From NCBI RefSeq assembly GCF_035961655.1, contig NZ_CP108393.1, positions 3,269,501 to 3,333,500 on the forward strand: a stretch of 64,000 nt of DNA, read 5' to 3'. The notes beneath the pieces were generated by a model. The model was not told the origin of the DNA. It searched no databases and was given only the letters and a program-made list of their open reading frames with translations. A program made the translations under genes and the position numbers. The DNA is from Streptomyces sp. NBC_01317 (GTDB taxonomy: Bacteria > Actinomycetota > Actinomycetes > Streptomycetales > Streptomycetaceae). Positions 8,917-17,686 of the stretch are shown one piece after another (position 1 is the stretch's first letter; every line of letters begins with the position of its first letter).

Positions 8917-11315
8917 CGCTTCCCTTCCGTCGTCGCGTGGGCCTGTTCCGGTACGAGGGCCTGTGCCCGTAGGTGTCCTGCGCCCGGCCCCAGCAGGAGG
9001 CGCAGCACCGGGAGGACGGCGTCCGCGCGTGCCGCGTCGAGCGTGGTGGCGAAGCCGGGGGCGGCCGCTTCGTACGGTGCGGCCGTGCCGGTCGCCGGGG
9101 CGGTGGCGGGGCCGCGCCGGACCAGCTCGCCCAGCGTGCGCCTGACGCCCGGTTCGTACGCGGAGAACGTGCGGCGCAGCAGCGGCAGCACGTCCGTGAA
9201 CGCCTCGGCGGGGACGCCGGTCAGCCAGGTGTCGACCAGGCCCAGCAGCCGGGCGTCATGGACGAGGAGCATGCCGCCGCCGGGCGCGCCGCCGACGAAG
9301 CCCTCGATCCAGGCCGCCGCGTCGGCCGGCGGGGTGCCGGGGGACAGCGCGAGCCCCATGAAGCGGGCCGCCTCGTCCTCGGGAAGCCGGCCGTCGTCCA
9401 GGAGCAGCCGGGCGGCCCGCCCCCGGATGACGCCGGGGATCGTGTCCCGCCCGGCGAGCTTGAGCAGGACGGCTCCCCAGCGCGCGGCCAGATCGCCGTC
9501 CCGGACGGCGGGCAGCAGGCCGATGGCCGTGTGGACGCCGTCCAGGTGCGTCCGCATCTGGGCCGCGCCGTCCGCGTCGAGCCCGGCACACGCGGGCGGC
9601 AGGCCGACGCAGACGCGCTCGGCGAGCCCCGCCGCGACCTCGCCGAGCGCGGCGGTGTCCGTGGACCGTACGTCCCCGTACCGCAGCGAGCGGGCCAGGG
9701 CGGGCAGCGCCTGGGCGAGATGGCCGACGTCCGCGTCGAGGGCGGCGCGGTCGGCGAGGGCGCGCATCACGACGGGCAGCGCGTCCGGCAGTTCGGCCAG
9801 CAGGCACTCCTCGGCCAGCGCGGTGATCTCGGCGAGCGCGGTCGCCGACACCGCCCGGGACTCGGCCTTGGCGGTCGCGGCGGAGCGCACGGTCGTGCCC
9901 CAGACGCCGGCCTCCGCGACCTTCACGTACAGCTCGGGCTCCCAGCACAGCCGCCAGCTCTCCCGGAACGTACCGGTGCTGCCCCGTCCCACGCCGGGGA
10001 CGCCCCAGCCGACACCGAGGAGCCTCAGCCGGTGCAGGAGCCTGCTCTTCGCCGCGTCGGTCTCCTTACGGAGGTCGAGGTCCAGTTCGCGTTCGTGCGC
10101 CTCCGGCTTGAGGCGCAGGGCGCGCTGGGCCTTGGCGAGGTCGCGCTGGAGCGGCACGGCGGGCGCCGCGTCGGGCACCTCGCCCAGGACGTCGCCGACG
10201 ACCAGCCGGTCCTGGACGAGCGCGAGGGGCACGTCGGACCCGTCGCACATGACGGCCCGGATCGCGTCCGTGGTCTCCGTGAGCCCGGCGAGCGGGCGGC
10301 CGCGCATCACGGCGAGGGTCTCCGCGAGCCGGACCGCCTCGATGACATGGGCGGAGGACACCATCCGGTCCTCGTCGCGCAGCAGACCGGCGACCTTGGT
10401 CAGCCACCGCTCCACGGGCCGGTCGGGCGCGGCGAAGAGATGCCCGTACCAGCCCGGGGAGTCGATCCCGGCGCCGTAGCCGCTGTGCCGGGCGAGCCTG
10501 CGGTGGGTCCAGGGCACCCACGTCATCTCCGCCTTGACCTTGGGCAGTCCCCTGAGCAGCGCGCGGTCCGCGGTGGCGGTGTACGTCCCGGCGAGGGCGG
10601 GGACGTGCCAGGCGCCGCAGACGACGGCGACCCGGTCGTCCCCGAACTCCTTGCGCGCCGCTCGCAGATGGACCCGCATGTGGGCCTCGCGGACGAGGTC
10701 GCGGCGGTCCCCTCCGGAGCCGTACTCCTCGCGCAGGGCGCCCATGGCCTCGGCGACCGCGTCGAACGGCGCGAACGGATCGCCCGTACGGCCGGCCCCT
10801 TGGTGCTCGACCACGTCCTCCCACCACCGCTCGGGGTCGTCGTACCCGGCGGCCTCGGCGAGCACGGCGAGCGGATCGATCCGGAGCCCGCCGGTGTCGC
10901 CGCTGGTGTCCCTTTCTCCTTCTCGGCCGCCTTCCCTTTCTCCTTCTTCGCCGCCTTCCTTCGCTTCCCCGTCCCCCTCCTCGGAAGGGAGCGCGAGTGA
11001 GTGGGCGGCGGGCAGGTCGATGAACCGGACCGGTACGCCATGGGCCAGCGCCCACCGGAGCGCGACCCATTCGGGCGAGAACTCGGCCATCGGCCAGAAG
11101 GCCGCACGCCCGGGATCGTCCACGGCGTGCGCCAGGAGCGCGACCGGCGGTCGCATCGCCTCGTCGGCGGCGAGCGCCACCAACGCGTCCCCCTCGGGAG
11201 GCCCTTCGACGAGGACCACCCCCGGCGCCGCCGCGTCCAGCGCCCGCAGCACGGCCCGCGCGGACCCGGGCCCGTGGTGCCTGACCCCCAGCAGCAGCGG
11301 CCCCCGGGCCGTCAT
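8913..11315 (-). CDS. DUF5682 family protein
   Basis: 800 residues and the middle gene of the MoxR operon. The N-terminal domain starts LLLGVRHHGPGSARAVLRAL with a His pair at 13-14, followed by VVLVEGPPEGDAL (Glu37), FIDLPAAHS (Asp100) and VVCGAWHVPAL (His237). This GxxH / E / GxWH layout resembles the TIKI/ChaN/EreA-like hydrolase fold, which is my inference. An acidic, Gly-rich linker at about 110-143 interrupts this domain. The remaining roughly 550 residues are Ala/Leu-rich and probably helical-repeat. The start overlaps the MoxR stop and the end overlaps the VWA start, each by 4 bp. Biochemical function is unknown. Confidence 0.9.
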   Translation of the reverse strand: MTARGPLLLGVRHHGPGSARAVLRALDAAAPGVVLVEGPPEGDALVALAADEAMRPPVALLAHAVDDPGRAAFWPMAEFSPEWVALRWALAHGVPVRFIDLPAAHSLALPSEEGDGEAKEGGEEGEREGGREGERDTSGDTGGLRIDPLAVLAEAAGYDDPERWWEDVVEHQGAGRTGDPFAPFDAVAEAMGALREEYGSGGDRRDLVREAHMRVHLRAARKEFGDDRVAVVCGAWHVPALAGTYTATADRALLRGLPKVKAEMTWVPWTHRRLARHSGYGAGIDSPGWYGHLFAAPDRPVERWLTKVAGLLRDEDRMVSSAHVIEAVRLAETLAVMRGRPLAGLTETTDAIRAVMCDGSDVPLALVQDRLVVGDVLGEVPDAAPAVPLQRDLAKAQRALRLKPEAHERELDLDLRKETDAAKSRLLHRLRLLGVGWGVPGVGRGSTGTFRESWRLCWEPELYVKVAEAGVWGTTVRSAATAKAESRAVSATALAEITALAEECLLAELPDALPVVMRALADRAALDADVGHLAQALPALARSLRYGDVRSTDTAALGEVAAGLAERVCVGLPPACAGLDADGAAQMRTHLDGVHTAIGLLPAVRDGDLAARWGAVLLKLAGRDTIPGVIRGRAARLLLDDGRLPEDEAARFMGLALSPGTPPADAAAWIEGFVGGAPGGGMLLVHDARLLGLVDTWLTGVPAEAFTDVLPLLRRTFSAYEPGVRRTLGELVRRGPATAPATGTAAPYEAAAPGFATTLDAARADAVLPVLRLLLGPGAGHLRAQALVPEQAHATTEGKR

Positions 11316-12424
11316 GCGCTCACCTCGCGGCAGGCGCGGTAGAAGTCCTTCCAGCCGTCGCGCTCCCGGACCACCGTCTCGACGTACTCCTGCCAGATCA
11401 CCCGGTCCGCCGCCGGGTCGCGGACAACCGCGCCCAGGATGCCGGCCGCGACGTCGCCGGGGCGCAGGACGCCGTCGCCGAAGTGCGCCGCGAGCGCGAG
11501 GCCGTTGGTGACGACCGAGATCGCCTCCGCCGTGGAGAGCGTCCCGGACGGGGACTTGAGTTTGGTGCGACCGTCCGCCGTGACACCGTCGCGCAGTTCA
11601 CGGAAGACCGTGACGACCCGGCGGATCTCGTCGATGCCCTCAGGGCCGGACGGCAGGTCGAGCGAGCGCCCCAGCTGGCCGACGCGCCGGGAGACGATGT
11701 CGACCTCGGCCTCCGGGGTGGCCGGCAGCGGCAGGACCACGGTGTTGAAGCGCCTGCGCAGGGCGCTCGACAGGTCGTTGACCCCCCGGTCGCGGTCGTT
11801 GGCCGTGGCGATCAGGTTGAAGCCGCGGACCGCCTGCACCTCCTGCCCCAGCTCGGGGATCGGCAGTGTCTTCTCGGACAGGATCGTGATGAGCGAGTCC
11901 TGTACGTCGGCGGGGATACGGGTCAGCTCCTCGACGCGCGCGGTCATGCCCTCGGACATGGCCCGCATCACCGGGCTCGGCACGAGCGCGTCACGGCTCG
12001 GGCCGTGGGCGAGCAACTGCGCGTAGTCCCAGCCGTACCGGACGGCTTCCTCGGGCGTGCCCGCCGTGCCCTGCACGAGCAGGGTCGAGTCGCCGCTGAC
12101 GGCCGCCGCCAGGTGCTCGGACACCCACGTCTTCGCGGTGCCCGGCACGCCGAGCAGCAGGAGCGCCCGGTCGGTGGCGAGCGTGGTGACCGCGACCTCC
12201 ACGAGCCGCCGCGGGCCCACGTACTTGGGCGTGATCACCGTTCCGTCGGGAAGCGTGCCGCCGAGGAGATACAGGGCCACGGCCCAGGGCGACAGCCGCC
12301 AACGGGCGGGCCGCGGCCGGTCGTCGGCCGCGCCCAGCGCCCTGAGCTCGTCGGCGAACGCGTGCTCGGCGTGCGGTCGCAGGACCTCGCCGCCAGTGGT
12401 GTCCGTGGTCTCGGGCACGGTCAT
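11312..12424 (-). CDS. MoxR-type AAA+ ATPase
   Basis: 370 residues. Walker A is GVPGTAKT at residues 92-99. The following MoxR signatures are EELTRIPADVQDSLITILSEK (Walker B/pre-sensor region with a Glu pair) and TANDRDRGVNDLSSALRRRF (sensor 1 Asn plus the Arg cluster). First gene of the operon, followed with 4-bp overlaps by DUF5682 and VWA genes. MoxR ATPases typically remodel or load cofactors into partner proteins through a VWA adaptor. From memory, a MoxR-like and a VWA-like gene also sit near purN/purH in mycobacteria (Rv0958-Rv0959). Confidence 0.93.
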   Translation of the reverse strand: MTVPETTDTTGGEVLRPHAEHAFADELRALGAADDRPRPARWRLSPWAVALYLLGGTLPDGTVITPKYVGPRRLVEVAVTTLATDRALLLLGVPGTAKTWVSEHLAAAVSGDSTLLVQGTAGTPEEAVRYGWDYAQLLAHGPSRDALVPSPVMRAMSEGMTARVEELTRIPADVQDSLITILSEKTLPIPELGQEVQAVRGFNLIATANDRDRGVNDLSSALRRRFNTVVLPLPATPEAEVDIVSRRVGQLGRSLDLPSGPEGIDEIRRVVTVFRELRDGVTADGRTKLKSPSGTLSTAEAISVVTNGLALAAHFGDGVLRPGDVAAGILGAVVRDPAADRVIWQEYVETVVRERDGWKDFYRACREVSA

Positions 12425-12532
12425 GGATCCCCCTCCAGATCGATGGACCGGGTGTGGGTTCCACCGTGCACCACGCCACTGACAATCGGTCGTCGTCGCA
12501 GGTCGGAGAGGTAACGGCGGCCTAGCTCACGG

Positions 12533-13039
12533 TCACTGCACGATCGGCGAGACCGTGATGCAGCCGCCGACGGAGACGGGTCCCGCGCCCTCGGCCTCCT
12601 TGATGACCTTGCCCTTGTAGGTGATCGTGCACTTCACCTCGGCGCCGGCCACGTCCAGCGCGCTCGGGATGACGCCGGGCGGCGTGATGCCCCTGAGCGT
12701 GACGGTCTTCTTCCAGGGCAGGGTGGGCTTGTCGACCGTCTCGATCTTGGGGTCGGTCGCCGTGCCGCCACTGGCGTGGTAGTCGATCGAGTCGACGTTC
12801 GTGCCGGTCACTTCGTACGTGACCTCGTACTCCTCGTTGACGGCCTTGTCGATCTCGTCGGTGACTGCCTTGTCGATCTCGTCGGTGACTGCCTTGTCGA
12901 TCTCCTCGTTGACGGCCTTGTCGACCTCGTCGGTGACCGCCTTGTCCACCCGGTCCGCGGCCTCGGAGCAGGCGCCGAGACCGAACGCGAGGCCGGTGAC
13001 CGCGGCGGTGGTGACAACGGCTCGGACGGTGCGGTTCAT
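12533..13039 (-). CDS. Secreted lipoprotein with MmpS-like domain and octapeptide repeats
   Basis: 168 residues from ATG 13039, which has an AGGGGGACCC ribosome binding site; a longer reading frame from 13081 has none. The N-terminus MNRTVRAVVTTAAVTGLAFG ends in a lipobox GAC at about residue 22. Then come five to six copies of an eight-residue unit of the form (V/I)DKAV(T/N)(D/E)E, predicted to be helical or coiled coil. The C-terminal roughly 90 residues (EVTYEVTGTNVDSIDYHASGG ... GAEVKCTITYKGKVIKEAEG) resemble the beta-rich soluble domain of mycobacterial MmpS proteins. It lies between the MoxR operon and the divergent SWIM gene. Function unknown. Confidence 0.85.
   Translation of the reverse strand: MNRTVRAVVTTAAVTGLAFGLGACSEAADRVDKAVTDEVDKAVNEEIDKAVTDEIDKAVTDEIDKAVNEEYEVTYEVTGTNVDSIDYHASGGTATDPKIETVDKPTLPWKKTVTLRGITPPGVIPSALDVAGAEVKCTITYKGKVIKEAEGAGPVSVGGCITVSPIVQ
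12831..12950. repeat. 24-bp tandem repeats inside the MmpS-like lipoprotein gene
   Basis: About five head-to-tail copies of a 24-bp unit of the type GCCTTGTCGATCTCGTCGGT plus four bases. The middle copies are identical and the outer ones diverged. They encode the DKAV(T/N)(D/E)E(V/I) octapeptide units. Near-identity of neighbouring copies suggests recent slippage expansion. Confidence 0.9.
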
Positions 13040-13173
13040 CAAGGGTCCCCCTGGTGGGCATGGGTAGTGCGGAGCTACCACGATAGCAAAGAGAAGGCAA
13101 AGCGCGACCGCTTCTCCGCTTGCGAATCCGCTGGTCAGACGGATTGTCAGTGGGGGGTTCTACCGTCGTACAC

Positions 13174-14526
13174 ATGAATAAAGCGGGGGTGCGCTGGACG
13201 ACGGAACAGGTGCTGGCTCTGGCTCCTGACGACTCATCACGCAAGGCGGGCAACAAGCTGGGCACGGCCGGGCCGTGGTCGGAGGCGGGGAGCAGCGCCG
13301 CGGGGGCGGTGTGGGGCCTGTGCAAGGGCAGCGGCAGCAAGCCGTACCGGACGGTGGTGGACACCACGGGTCCCGCGTACAAGTGCAGTTGCCCGAGCAG
13401 GAAGTTCCCGTGCAAGCACGCGCTCGGGCTGCTGCTGCTCCGGGCGGCGGACGAGACGGCCGTGGGGGAGGCCGAGGCGCCGGACTGGGCGCGGGAGTGG
13501 CTCGACGCGCGGGGGAAGCGGAGCGGCGGCGAGGGCGGCCCTGCCGGGGGCGGGGCGGCGCGGGCCGCCGATCCGGAGGCGGCGCGGCGCAGGGCGGAGC
13601 GCCGGGCGGGGCGGATCACGGCGGGGGCGGTGGAGTTGGAGCAGCGGCTGGCGGATCTGCTGCGGGGCGGTCTCGCCTCGGCGGAGCAGGCGGGGTACGG
13701 GCTGTGGGAGGAGACGGCGGCCCGGATGGTCGACGCGCAGGCGCCCGGTCTGGCGGGCCGGGTGCGGGAGTTGGGCGCGATACCGGGCTCGGGTCCCGGC
13801 TGGCCGGCGCGGCTGCTGGAGGAGTCGTCGCTGCTTCACCTGCTGAACGCGGGCTGGCTGGGGCTCGACGGGGTGCCGGAGCCGCTGGCGACGACGGTCC
13901 GTACCCGGATCGGTCTCCCGTCGCCGTCGTCCGGTGCGCCGGTGCGGGACCACTGGCTGGTCCTGGCGCAGTACGACACCTCGGACGGCAAGGTCGTCAC
14001 CCGCCGCCTCTGGCTCCACGGCCGGGGCTCGGGCCGCTGGGCGCTGGTGCTGTCCTTCGGGGCGGCGGGCAGGTCTCCGCAGCTGTCCCTGCCGGTGGGC
14101 GCGGTGCTCGACGCGGAGGTCACGCCGCACGGGGGCGGGGGTCAGCTGCGCGCCGACTGGGGCGAGCAGTTCGGCGCGCCCTCGCCGGTGGACGGGCCGC
14201 CGCCCGGCGGGTCGACGTCCGACGCGCTGGCGGCGTACGGCTCGGCGCTGCGGGACGACCCCTGGCTGGAGTCGTGGCCGGTGACGCTGGCCGATGTCAT
14301 ACCCGTCCCTGTCCCGGACGCGGGCGGCGGCTGGCAGGTGGCCGACGCGGACGGCGAAGGGGCGCTGCCCCTGGCTGCGTCCGTGCTCTCACGGCCGGGG
14401 CTGTGGAAGCTGGCCGCGCTCTCCGGGGGCGGTCCCGTCACGGTCTTCGGGGAGTGCGGGCACCGGGGGTTCCATCCCCTGGCGGCGTGGTCGCCGGAGG
14501 CGACGGGGACGGTGGCGCTGACGTGA
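13174..14526 (+). CDS. SWIM zinc-finger protein
   Basis: 450 residues from ATG 13174 (MNKAGVRWTTEQVLALAPD). The SWIM motif is the CSCPSRKFPCKHALGLLLL segment at about residues 70-90 (CxCx7CxH), a zinc-binding module for protein or nucleic-acid contacts. The rest is Arg/Ala-rich with a long coil region (about 110-200) and a beta-rich C-terminal half (DHWLVLAQYDTSDGKVVTRR). It is transcribed away from the MoxR/DUF5682/VWA operon and towards DUF5691. The four families are, as I recall, often found together in actinobacteria. Function is unknown. Confidence 0.88.
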   Translation: MNKAGVRWTTEQVLALAPDDSSRKAGNKLGTAGPWSEAGSSAAGAVWGLCKGSGSKPYRTVVDTTGPAYKCSCPSRKFPCKHALGLLLLRAADETAVGEAEAPDWAREWLDARGKRSGGEGGPAGGGAARAADPEAARRRAERRAGRITAGAVELEQRLADLLRGGLASAEQAGYGLWEETAARMVDAQAPGLAGRVRELGAIPGSGPGWPARLLEESSLLHLLNAGWLGLDGVPEPLATTVRTRIGLPSPSSGAPVRDHWLVLAQYDTSDGKVVTRRLWLHGRGSGRWALVLSFGAAGRSPQLSLPVGAVLDAEVTPHGGGGQLRADWGEQFGAPSPVDGPPPGGSTSDALAAYGSALRDDPWLESWPVTLADVIPVPVPDAGGGWQVADADGEGALPLAASVLSRPGLWKLAALSGGGPVTVFGECGHRGFHPLAAWSPEATGTVALT

Positions 14527-14598
14527 CCGCGCGGGCCGTGGTCGCCGGAGGCGACGGGGATGGGGATGGGGATGGGGACAGCGGCGCTCACGTGACCG
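14487..14598. repeat. Tandem duplication of the SWIM gene tail with GGGGAT expansion
   Basis: The last 43 bp of the gene including its stop (14487-14529, GTGGTCGCCGGAGGCGACGG ... GACGTGACCG) are repeated just downstream at 14538-14598. In the second copy a GGGGAT hexamer is expanded to three units. The second copy is non-coding. Confidence 0.85.
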
Positions 14599-14845
14599 GC
14601 GCGGGACGGGGCCACCGGGCAGGACGGGGCGCGGGTGCGCGTGGCCGCGCGGGGGAACGTGACGGCGTCCGGCGGTGCTGCCCGCCCCGGCCGAGCCGCA
14701 CGCGCACAGCGGCACGGCGCTGACGGCGGACGCCGTGGACGCCCCCGCCACCTCCCCCGCCGCGTCCCCGTGTCCGACCCCGCCTCCACCGGCCGGTCTC
14801 ACGGGGGTCGTGTCCCACGCCACGTTTCGCCGGCGGACCTGCGGC

Positions 14846-15210
14846 CCCGCACACCGCGCCACGGCTTCCGGCGGTACGGGTGTCTCTGCGGCCCCCGCCA
14901 CGACCTCCTGGCGTACGGGCTCCTCGCGTCCCGCGCCACCACTTCCCACCGCACCGGCTCCTCACGTCCCGCGCCACCGTTCGCTGCCGTACCGGCTCTC
15001 GCGTCCCGCGCCACCACTTCCCGCCGCACGGGCTCCTCGCGTCCCGCGCCACCGTTCGCTGCCGTACCGGCTCTCGTGTCCCGCGCCACCACTTCCTGCC
15101 GTACGGGCTCCTCGCGTCCCGCGCCACCGTTCGCTGCCGCACGGGCTCCTCGTGTCCCGCGCCACCACTTCCTGCCGTACGGGCTCCTCGCCCCCGCTCC
15201 ACGGCTTCCG
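14846..15210. repeat. Intergenic array of alternating 37-38 bp repeats
   Basis: The 803 bp between the SWIM and DUF5691 genes hold no convincing gene. Its centre is about ten head-to-tail units of 37-38 bp. Each begins CCCGCGCCAC and ends near GGCTCCTCGCGT, with a CCGTACGG palindrome or a one-base variant inside. Two versions alternate strictly over the seven best units: type A carries CACTTCC and type B carries CGTTCGC. This gives a 75-bp higher-order repeat. End units are degenerate. The unit length is not a multiple of three, so a coding role is unlikely. The stretch 15211-15329 has no repeat; it ends in the DUF5691 ribosome binding site. Confidence 0.9.
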
Positions 15211-15329
15211 CCGCGCCTCACCCGGCCGATACCCACCCCGACCCGCTCAAGCCATCCCATCCACCTCGCCCCTCTCACCTCACCCCATCCGCCACCGTCC
15301 CTTCTCGCCAAGCCCGTTCGGAGGACCCG

Positions 15330-17129
15330 ATGGAGAACCCGATGACCGACACCGCCGCCACCTCGGACCGTACGAACTCCGCCACCTCGGACCGTACGCA
15401 CAGCGCCGCTTCCGACCGCACGGACACCGCTCCCGGCGGGGCGGGTTCGGCTGTCCCCGATGCGCACGGCACGTCGTGGGAGGACCTCGTCGTCTCGGCG
15501 CTGCTCGGTACGGACCGCCGCACCCCGCCCGCCGGGATCCTGGCGTCCGGCAAGGACGCGCCCGCCGCGCTGCTGGACTCCGCCGCCTTCCACACCGTCC
15601 GCCGTCGGGCGGGGCTGCTTCCCGCGCGTGCGGCGGCGCGTCCCGAGCCGGCGCCCCGGGACACCCGCAGGCCGTTGCCCGAGCCGGCCCGGCAGCGGCT
15701 GGTCCAGTTGCTCGCCGACCGGGCGGCGCCCGCCGGCGCGGGAGGCCGGCGCGGTACGGCGCCGGACCTCACCGAGCTGCTGCCCCAGTGGCTGGCCACG
15801 GCGGGCACGTACGACTACCGGGCGCCCGCCTCCGTACTGCCCGCGCTGCTCGACGCGGCGCGGGCCCGAACCGATCTGCGGCCGGGCGCCCTCACGTTCG
15901 CCGGGCCGCGCGGGCTCTGGCTGGCGCGGCTCAATCCGGACTGGAAGTTCGCCCTGCGGGGCGCGCCCGGCGGCTCGGCGCTGCCCGACGTTCGCGACGC
16001 GGAGGCCGTCAGGGCGCTCTGGCAGGAGGGCCTGTTCGTGGAGCGCGTCACCCTGCTCGGAGCCGTACGGGCGGCGGGGTCCGAGGCGGCGCTGGAGTTG
16101 CTGGGCTCGACGTGGTCGACCGAACGGGCCGAGGACCGGCTGATGTTCCTCGACTCGCTGCGTACGGGGTTGTCGGGGGTGGACGAGCCGTTCCTGGAGC
16201 AGGCGCTGTCGGACCGCAGCCGCAACGTCCGCTCCACCGCGGCCGAACTGCTCTCCGCCCTCCCCCACTCCGCGCTCGCGGGCCGGATGGCGGCGCGGGC
16301 GGCGACCTGCGTGAGCCTGGACCGTACGGGGGACGGGCCGACGATCGCCGTAGAGGCGCCGCACGAATGCGACGCGGACATGCAGCGGGACGGCGTGGTG
16401 GCCGTGCCCCCGGCCGGCCGGGGTGAACGGTCCTGGTGGCTGGGCCAGTTGGTCGAGGCGGCCCCGCTCGCCGTCTGGCCGGAGCGGCTGGGGGGCCGGC
16501 CGCCGGAAGAGATCGTCACGCTCGCCGTGCAGGACGGCTGGCGGGACGAACTGCACGCGGCCTGGTGCCGGGCCGCCGTCCGCCAGCGTGACGCCCACTG
16601 GTCCCGGGTGCTCCTCGGCCCGCCTTCCGCCCCGCCGGCGACCGGCCCCGGTACGTCGTCCTTCGCGGAGCGGGCCAAGTTGCTGGCCGCGTTGGAGCCC
16701 GGGGAGCGGGCGGAGTGGGTCGCGGCGTTCATCGCCGCGCACGGCCTGTCGGAGGCGTTCCAGCTGCTGGGCGTCTGCGCGGTGCCCTGGGCGGACCCGC
16801 TCGGCCGCGCGGTGGTCGACGCGCTGGACATAGCCCGGGAGGCGGGAAGCTACCCGTGGAGTTTCAGCGGGGTCATGGGGCTGGCCGAACGCTGCCTGGA
16901 CCCGTCCGAGGCAAGCCGTCTGGAACTGCTCACGGCCACCCCGGACGAAACGGAGTCCGCGTCCCCGGGGGCCGGCGGCTACTGGTCCGAGGCGTTCCAA
17001 CGCCTGGTCTCGACGCTGCGCCTGCGCGCCACGATGCAAACGGAGCTGGCACCACCCCCGGCCACTACCCGGCCCGCGGGCTCCCCCACGGACCCGGAGG
17101 ACCCCACCGTCGCGGCGCCGGGCGGCTGA
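15330..17129 (+). CDS. DUF5691 family protein
   Basis: 599 residues from ATG 15330 (GGAGG ribosome binding site 6 bp upstream). Much longer open frames extend left through the repeat array but are not supported. After a Thr/Ser-rich start (TSDRTNSATSDRTHSAASDR) comes the conserved WEDLVVSALLGTDRRTPP segment. Then follows an all-helical, HEAT-like body with the motif DRSRNVRSTAAELLSALPHS at about residue 290. The motif matches the family's helical-repeat character. No catalytic residues are apparent. It is the terminal gene of the locus and probably acts with the SWIM, MoxR, VWA and DUF5682 proteins. Activity unknown. Confidence 0.85.
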   Translation: MENPMTDTAATSDRTNSATSDRTHSAASDRTDTAPGGAGSAVPDAHGTSWEDLVVSALLGTDRRTPPAGILASGKDAPAALLDSAAFHTVRRRAGLLPARAAARPEPAPRDTRRPLPEPARQRLVQLLADRAAPAGAGGRRGTAPDLTELLPQWLATAGTYDYRAPASVLPALLDAARARTDLRPGALTFAGPRGLWLARLNPDWKFALRGAPGGSALPDVRDAEAVRALWQEGLFVERVTLLGAVRAAGSEAALELLGSTWSTERAEDRLMFLDSLRTGLSGVDEPFLEQALSDRSRNVRSTAAELLSALPHSALAGRMAARAATCVSLDRTGDGPTIAVEAPHECDADMQRDGVVAVPPAGRGERSWWLGQLVEAAPLAVWPERLGGRPPEEIVTLAVQDGWRDELHAAWCRAAVRQRDAHWSRVLLGPPSAPPATGPGTSSFAERAKLLAALEPGERAEWVAAFIAAHGLSEAFQLLGVCAVPWADPLGRAVVDALDIAREAGSYPWSFSGVMGLAERCLDPSEASRLELLTATPDETESASPGAGGYWSEAFQRLVSTLRLRATMQTELAPPPATTRPAGSPTDPEDPTVAAPGG

Positions 17130-17139
17130 GACGCCCGGC
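17117..17139 (+). terminator. Terminator overlapping the DUF5691 stop
   Basis: GCCGGGCG / CGCCCGGC arms with a 7-nt loop that contains the TGA stop codon. Plausible factor-independent terminator between convergent genes. Confidence 0.6.
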
Positions 17140-17272
17140 CACTCCCCGACCGGCCTGCGGATCACCGGGCCGCCACGGCCGGCCACCGGGCCCCTGTCGC
17201 CGACCGCCACGACCGGCGTCCCGTCACCGGGCCGCCGGGCCGCCGGGACCCGTACCCCCGCCCGACAGGGCG

Positions 17273-17686
17273 TCACGCCCCCGTCGGCCGGCGGACATTC
17301 GCGTTGACCCAGTCCACGATCGCCGTGGTGGTCGCGCCCGGGGTGAAGATCTCCGCCACGCCCTTCTCCTTCAGGGGGGCGATGTCCGCCTCCGGGATGA
17401 TGCCGCCGCCGAAGACCTTGATGTCCAGTGCGTCCCGTTCGCCGAGCAGGTCGATGACCTTCGCGAAGAGGGTGTTGTGGGCGCCCGAGAGGATGGACAG
17501 GCCGATCGCGTCGGCGTCCTCCTGGATCGCCGTGTCCACGATCTGTTCGGGGGTCTGGTGGAGACCGGTGTAGATGACTTCCATCCCGGCGTCACGCAGC
17601 GCACGCGCGATCACCTTGGCCCCGCGATCGTGCCCGTCGAGACCCGGCTTGGCCACCACCACGCGGATCGGACCGGTCACACCCAT
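17273..17686 (-). CDS. icmB: Isobutyryl-CoA mutase small (cobalamin-binding) subunit IcmB
   Basis: 137-residue stand-alone B12-binding Rossmann protein. It shows the base-off motif DGHDRG (DxHxxG) in [20 protein letters not shown], then [11 protein letters not shown] and [13 protein letters not shown]. It is the small partner of a large mutase subunit encoded elsewhere; together they interconvert isobutyryl-CoA and n-butyryl-CoA. The ATG at 17686 gives the usual size; reading further upstream adds non-conserved sequence. Its place next to a lipase gene and the M23 and pcrA genes matches the S. coelicolor icmB region as I remember it. A methylmalonyl-CoA mutase B12 subunit is the alternative name. 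Confidence 0.9.
   Translation of the reverse strand: MGVTGPIRVVVAKPGLDGHDRGAKVIARALRDAGMEVIYTGLHQTPEQIVDTAIQEDADAIGLSILSGAHNTLFAKVIDLLGERDALDIKVFGGGIIPEADIAPLKEKGVAEIFTPGATTTAIVDWVNANVRRPTGA

Noticed and set aside
14846..15210. CRISPR array
   Set aside because: The alternating units are both conserved, so there are no unique spacers. No cas genes are near.
14799..17276. An 825-codon minus-strand open frame across the repeat array and DUF5691
   Set aside because: Its sequence is Arg/Gly-rich shadow of DUF5691 and of the repeats. The 37-38 bp unit length shifts frame between copies.
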